Assembly (NCBI RefSeq): GCF_016757735.1
Contig: NZ_CP068439.1
Coordinates: 124,001 to 188,000 of the forward strand
Reading direction: 5' to 3'
From: Aequorivita iocasae
Lineage (GTDB): Bacteria > Bacteroidota > Bacteroidia > Flavobacteriales > Flavobacteriaceae
DNA length: 64,000 nucleotides
Part shown: positions 60,461 through 64,000 of the stretch, piece by piece
Numbering within the stretch: the stretch's first letter is position 1
Layout of the letters: the number at the start of each line of letters is the position of its first letter
Translations under genes and position numbers: made by a program
Notes under the pieces: generated by a model
What the model was told of the DNA's origin: nothing
What the model saw: only the letters and a program-made list of their open reading frames with translations
The model's database searches: none

Positions 60461-61768
60461 TTAATATTTGAGCCACTTAAAAATTTCTTTGTAAGTGGGC
60501 TTTTTTCCATACATTAAGATACCAACCCGATAGATTTTGGCGGCAAACCAAACCATTGCAATAAAAGTTCCAAATAGAATGACTACCGAAATAATTTGTT
60601 GCCAAAGCGGAACGCCAAATGGAATTCGCATCAACATAACCACCGGAGAAGTAAAGGGGATGTATGAAAACACTTGTGAAACCGTGCCGTGGGGATTATC
60701 GATTACCGTAAAAAAACCTACGTACACAGCCAAAATCAATGGCATCAAAATAGGCATCATGAATTGTTGGGTGTCGGTTTCACTATCAACAGCAGCACCC
60801 ACAGAGGCGTATAATGAAGCATAAAGTAAATATCCGCCAATAAAAAATAGGATAAACATTACTATAAGGTTGGCTATGGGCAGATTGTTAATTTCAATCA
60901 TAATATCCTGTAAAATTTCCTGCGTGCCCCCATTCACACTATTTTGCAAAACTTGTTGCGAAGGCGTAGCTGCCGCCGGGTCAATTCCAAATATAGAAGT
61001 CACCACAGTCATTAGCACCAAAATCAAAACTACCCAAACCACAAATTGCGTGATTCCGGCAAGGGTAGTACCGAAGATTTTTCCCAGCAGCAATAAGCGC
61101 GGCTTTACAGAGGAGATTATTACTTCAATTACACGGCTGGTTTTTTCCTCTATTACACTTCGCATTATCATATTTCCATAAATAATGATGAACATAAACA
61201 GCAAATAACCCGCGGCGCCACCAAAGATTAATTTCAAACCTGAGCCAAGTTTAGAGGTTTCTTTTCCTTTAAAAGTTTCTTGGTTGGCACTTATGTTTAT
61301 GTGAAGGTTTTTGATTGTTTCAGACTCGATGCCAGCTTCTTTCAGTTTTAGGGTATTTACTTTGTTTTCTAACAATTCATTGATATCGCCCATTAATGAA
61401 AGTGAGGGCGAATCTTCGGAATAGAAGGTTATTTTTTTTGAAAGGTCTTCAAGTTTTTCTATTTTCGGAATATACAGCAGTCCATAAATTTCTTGGGTCT
61501 CAGCTTCTTTCTTTGCTTCCTGAATACTGGTTCCTTTTAGTAATTTATACTGTAAATGCGGTGTACTATTGAAGTCATCAATAAATAACCCACTTTCGTC
61601 CAAGACCGAAATTTTACGGACCGTGTCGCTATTTAGATTAGACAAATATGCTACCAACGCAAAGATACCCACAAATATTAACGGGCTTAAGAACGTCATA
61701 ATAATGAACGATTTGTTGCGTACTTTGGTAAGGTATTCCCTTTTTATAATAAGTGGAAGATGGTTCAT
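60461..61768 (-). CDS. ABC-2 type permease (NatB/YhaP-like)
   Basis: 435 residues. One transmembrane helix near the start (FIIMTFLSPLIFVGIFALVAYLS), a large extracytoplasmic domain to about residue 170, then five or six helices (GAAGYLLFMFIIIYGNMIMRSVIEEKTSRVIEVIISS is the family's core). With the ATPase directly upstream (gap of six bases) it forms a NatAB-like exporter, members of which export Na+ or other small compounds. Exported substrate not known. Confidence 0.9.
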   Translation of the reverse strand: MNHLPLIIKREYLTKVRNKSFIIMTFLSPLIFVGIFALVAYLSNLNSDTVRKISVLDESGLFIDDFNSTPHLQYKLLKGTSIQEAKKEAETQEIYGLLYIPKIEKLEDLSKKITFYSEDSPSLSLMGDINELLENKVNTLKLKEAGIESETIKNLHINISANQETFKGKETSKLGSGLKLIFGGAAGYLLFMFIIIYGNMIMRSVIEEKTSRVIEVIISSVKPRLLLLGKIFGTTLAGITQFVVWVVLILVLMTVVTSIFGIDPAAATPSQQVLQNSVNGGTQEILQDIMIEINNLPIANLIVMFILFFIGGYLLYASLYASVGAAVDSETDTQQFMMPILMPLILAVYVGFFTVIDNPHGTVSQVFSYIPFTSPVVMLMRIPFGVPLWQQIISVVILFGTFIAMVWFAAKIYRVGILMYGKKPTYKEIFKWLKY

Positions 61769-61774
61769 TGTTGC

Positions 61775-62701
61775 TTAGCTTTTTTGAATCGTTTCAATAA
61801 ATATCTCACTTGCCGAAGGCACTACTTCTACAAAATGGGTCAATTGGCCGAGAGAGGTTAAATAATTCACAAAATCATTTGGCGATACCGAATCCGGAAC
61901 TTTTACTTTGTACTGCAATTCATCGTTAATACTTTTGAAGTTTGCGGGAAAAATTTCAAATTTATCCTTTAACAATGCTGAAGTTGAAGCATGATCTTGC
62001 GTTACTAAACCAATTTCAAAGGTGTTGTTTTTATACTGGCGTTTTATATCAATTAATTTACCATCAAGTATTTTGTTTGATTTGTGGATTAATGCAATAT
62101 GGTCACACATTTCCTCCACCGATTCCATTCTATGGGTTGAAAATATAACGGTAGCCCCATCATCGCGTAGTTTTAAAATTTCATCTTTGATAAGATTAGC
62201 ATTTATAGGGTCGAAACCGCTGAAAGGCTCATCAAAAATCAATAGTTTGGGTTTATGAAGTACGGTAACCACAAACTGTATTTTTTGAGCCATCCCTTTA
62301 GAAAGCTCCTGTATTTTTTTGTCCCACCAATCACCAATTTGCAACCTATCAAACCAATATTTCAATCTTTCCTTTGCTTCCTGTTTTGAAAGACCTTTCA
62401 GCTGTGCCAGGTAAAGTGCCTGTTCCCCAACTTTCATTGTTTTATAGAGCCCACGCTCCTCGGGAAGATATCCAATGTATTTTATGTGGTTTGGCTGAAG
62501 CGGTTCCCCATCCAAAATTACCGATCCCGTGTCTGGCATCGTAATTTGATTAATAATCCTTATTAAAGTTGTCTTACCAGCTCCATTGGGACCCAATAAG
62601 CCAAATATGCTTCCTTTTTCTACCTCGATGGACACTTTATTAAGCGCTTTGTAATCTCCATAGGTTTTGGAAACATTGTTGACCACTAAAAGTTTTTCCA
62701 T
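61775..62701 (-). CDS. ABC transporter ATPase (NatA-like)
   Basis: 308 residues. Walker A GPNGAGKTT, signature LSKGMAQKIQFV, Walker B LLIFDEPFSGFDPIN, H-loop FSTHRM. A C-terminal extension of about 80 residues (residues 225-308) follows the ATPase core, as in NatA/YhaQ proteins. Partner permease six bases downstream. The start ATG at 62701 is clear. Confidence 0.92.
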   Translation of the reverse strand: MEKLLVVNNVSKTYGDYKALNKVSIEVEKGSIFGLLGPNGAGKTTLIRIINQITMPDTGSVILDGEPLQPNHIKYIGYLPEERGLYKTMKVGEQALYLAQLKGLSKQEAKERLKYWFDRLQIGDWWDKKIQELSKGMAQKIQFVVTVLHKPKLLIFDEPFSGFDPINANLIKDEILKLRDDGATVIFSTHRMESVEEMCDHIALIHKSNKILDGKLIDIKRQYKNNTFEIGLVTQDHASTSALLKDKFEIFPANFKSINDELQYKVKVPDSVSPNDFVNYLTSLGQLTHFVEVVPSASEIFIETIQKS

Positions 62702-62817
62702 AAAATTTATTTGAAGAATGTAAATATATTGATTTGGCTGCGAAGCTTAGTAATTATTAAGAGTATTTTAAGTGATAGGCTCCAAAAATGGAGTAAGGGA
62801 AGGTTGCTAAAACAAAA

Positions 62818-62845
62818 CCCACCCAAAAATAAATTCTTGGGTGGG
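62818..62845 (-). terminator. Terminator after dnaJ
   Basis: CCCACCCAA and TTGGGTGGG are a perfect nine-base inverted repeat around a ten-base loop. On the minus strand, the direction of dnaJ, it is followed by TTTTGTTTT; on the plus strand AAAA follows. It lies 90 bases after the dnaJ stop. Confidence 0.75.
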
Positions 62846-62934
62846 AAAAAAAATTGCTATGAAAAAGAAAAATTATCACTTCAAAGACGAAGCGACCCTT
62901 CAAATATATACAAAAAAATTTATTTAACGTTTAT

Positions 62935-64000
62935 TTAAGAGAACATATCTTTTACTTTCTCAAAAAAGGACTTGTCCTCTTTTTCCGGTTTGGGCTGAAA
63001 GTGTTCGTCATTGCTCATTTTCTCGAAAAATTCTCTTTGCTCTTTTGAAAGCGACTTTGGGGTCCACACATTTACATGTACCAGCAAATCTCCCGTACCA
63101 TAGCCATTAATACTTGGAATTCCTTTATTGCGAAGCCTCAATATTTTTCCGCTCTGCGCACCATTATCAATCTTTATGCGAACCTTTCCGGTGACGGTCT
63201 CAATCTCCTTCGAGGTTCCCAAGGCTGCTTCAGAAAAGCTTATGTATAAATCATAGTGTAGGTTATCACCTTCGCGCTGCAATGTATCGTGTGGTTTTTC
63301 TTCAATGGCAACCAAAAGATCTCCGGCAATTCCGTTGCCCGGAGCATCATTACCCTTTCCAGATACTTTTAGCTGCATTCCATCTACAACCCCTGCAGGA
63401 ATTTTAATGGAAACTGTTTCTTCGGTTACCAACATTCCCTCCGCATCTGCATTTGCGGGTTTTGAATCCACGATCTGGCCCAGACCTCCACATGTGCTAC
63501 ATGTAGCTGAAGTTTGCATGCGGCCCAAAATAGTGTTTTGGATTCGAGTTACCTGCCCTTGGCCATTACAGGTAGCACAGGTTTTATAAGTTGTACCTTT
63601 TGCAAGTTTTTTGCGTTTTACTTTTATCTTTTTTTCAACCCCATTGGCAATTTCTTCCAAAGTAAGCTGTACACGTATGCGCAAGTTACTTCCCTTAACG
63701 GTTCTGCGGCCACCGCCACCAAAGCCTCCGCCAAATGCCCCTCCGAAAATATCGCCAAACTGGCTGAAAATATCTTCCATATTCATGCCGCCGCCGCCAA
63801 AACCACCGCCGCCTTCAAAGGCACGATGGCCAAACTGGTCGTAACGCGAACGTTTGTTGGGGTCGCTGAGCACTTCATAAGCTTCGGCAGATTTTTTAAA
63901 CATAGCCTCTGCTTCGTGGTCGCCCGGATTTTTATCGGGATGGTATTGTAGTGCTTTTTTTCGGTATGCTTTTTTAATTTCAGCAGCCGTAGCACCTTTT
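62935..64000 (-). CDS. dnaJ: Co-chaperone DnaJ, N-terminus outside window
   Basis: 355 visible residues. The visible start is [27 protein letters not shown], containing the HPD motif of the J domain; a Gly/Phe-rich stretch follows. The cysteine domain has only two CxxCxGxG motifs, CATCNGQG and CSTCGGLG, where E. coli DnaJ has four. They align with motifs 2 and 3 of E. coli DnaJ (zinc centre II). The client-binding beta domain and C-terminal helix are normal. It stimulates DnaK; grpE is usually adjacent and may lie beyond base 64000. Confidence 0.95.
   Translation of the reverse strand, partial: KGATAAEIKKAYRKKALQYHPDKNPGDHEAEAMFKKSAEAYEVLSDPNKRSRYDQFGHRAFEGGGGFGGGGMNMEDIFSQFGDIFGGAFGGGFGGGGRRTVKGSNLRIRVQLTLEEIANGVEKKIKVKRKKLAKGTTYKTCATCNGQGQVTRIQNTILGRMQTSATCSTCGGLGQIVDSKPANADAEGMLVTEETVSIKIPAGVVDGMQLKVSGKGNDAPGNGIAGDLLVAIEEKPHDTLQREGDNLHYDLYISFSEAALGTSKEIETVTGKVRIKIDNGAQSGKILRLRNKGIPSINGYGTGDLLVHVNVWTPKSLSKEQREFFEKMSNDEHFQPKPEKEDKSFFEKVKDMFS

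Overview
The window is a bacterial chromosome segment from a member of the Bacteroidota, most likely family Flavobacteriaceae. The evidence is direct: several promoters carry the Bacteroidota-type -7 box TAnnTTTG, two of them with a TTG box 19-21 bases upstream; many exported proteins begin with the 'QVGIGTxxP' style of flavobacterial surface proteins; and families common in flavobacteria recur (LAB_N, DUF4199, HU-related proteins, Bacteroidota-type SecA without a zinc tail). An Aequorivita-like organism would fit, but that is a guess. No rRNA, tRNA, CRISPR array, prophage or intact insertion sequence was seen. Base composition is moderate, with one clearly A+T-rich island at about 47.4-50.4 kb.

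Layout. 0-16.3 kb is a surface-polysaccharide and surface-protein region, nearly all on the minus strand: a Wzt/Wzm-type ABC exporter, a metal-transport operon (CDF transporter, DUF2231 membrane protein, lipoprotein), three paralogous exported proteins plus a related long exported protein, two nucleotide-sugar enzymes making an amino-sugar uronic acid, and the Wza/Wzc export pair. 16.5-27.6 kb is mainly plus-strand housekeeping: SRPBCC protein, ABC-F ATPase, methyltransferase, LolD-like ATPase, corrinoid adenosyltransferase, DUF2795 protein, SecA, a DUF1579 lipoprotein and a DUF4199 protein. 27.8-30.4 kb is an overlapping ECF sigma / membrane-anchored regulator / DUF4097 surface-protein operon. 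30.7-38.6 kb has stress and envelope genes, including an overlapping LTA-synthase-like / lipid-kinase pair. 38.7-42.2 kb looks like a lipid-linked sugar and lipid A modification set (GT2, LAB_N, ArnT-like GT39, PAP2). 42.3-47.3 kb holds a MATE exporter, DinB-like and DUF3050 proteins and an ABC exporter. 47.4-50.4 kb is a compact three-gene restriction-modification island with a HEPN-like third protein. 50.5-64 kb holds an HU-related protein, a PLP enzyme, small DUF proteins, an M28 peptidase, PPK2, a sigma-54-type response regulator without a DNA-binding domain, a NatAB-like ABC exporter and the start-truncated end of dnaJ.

The most unusual signal is not a gene. Many intergenic regions consist of degenerate tandem repeats with a strict 7-base period, but with a different unit sequence at each site (for example TTGTCGG, GTAGTGA, GCAATTA, AATTGTT, GTGAAGC). 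Most begin at, or run through, the stop codon of a gene. Genes ending in classical hairpin terminators mostly lack them. A related 22-base array (50481-50590) runs through the stop codon of the HU-like gene. This resembles the heptanucleotide STRR repeats known from cyanobacteria, but here the unit is not conserved, only the period and the 3'-end position.
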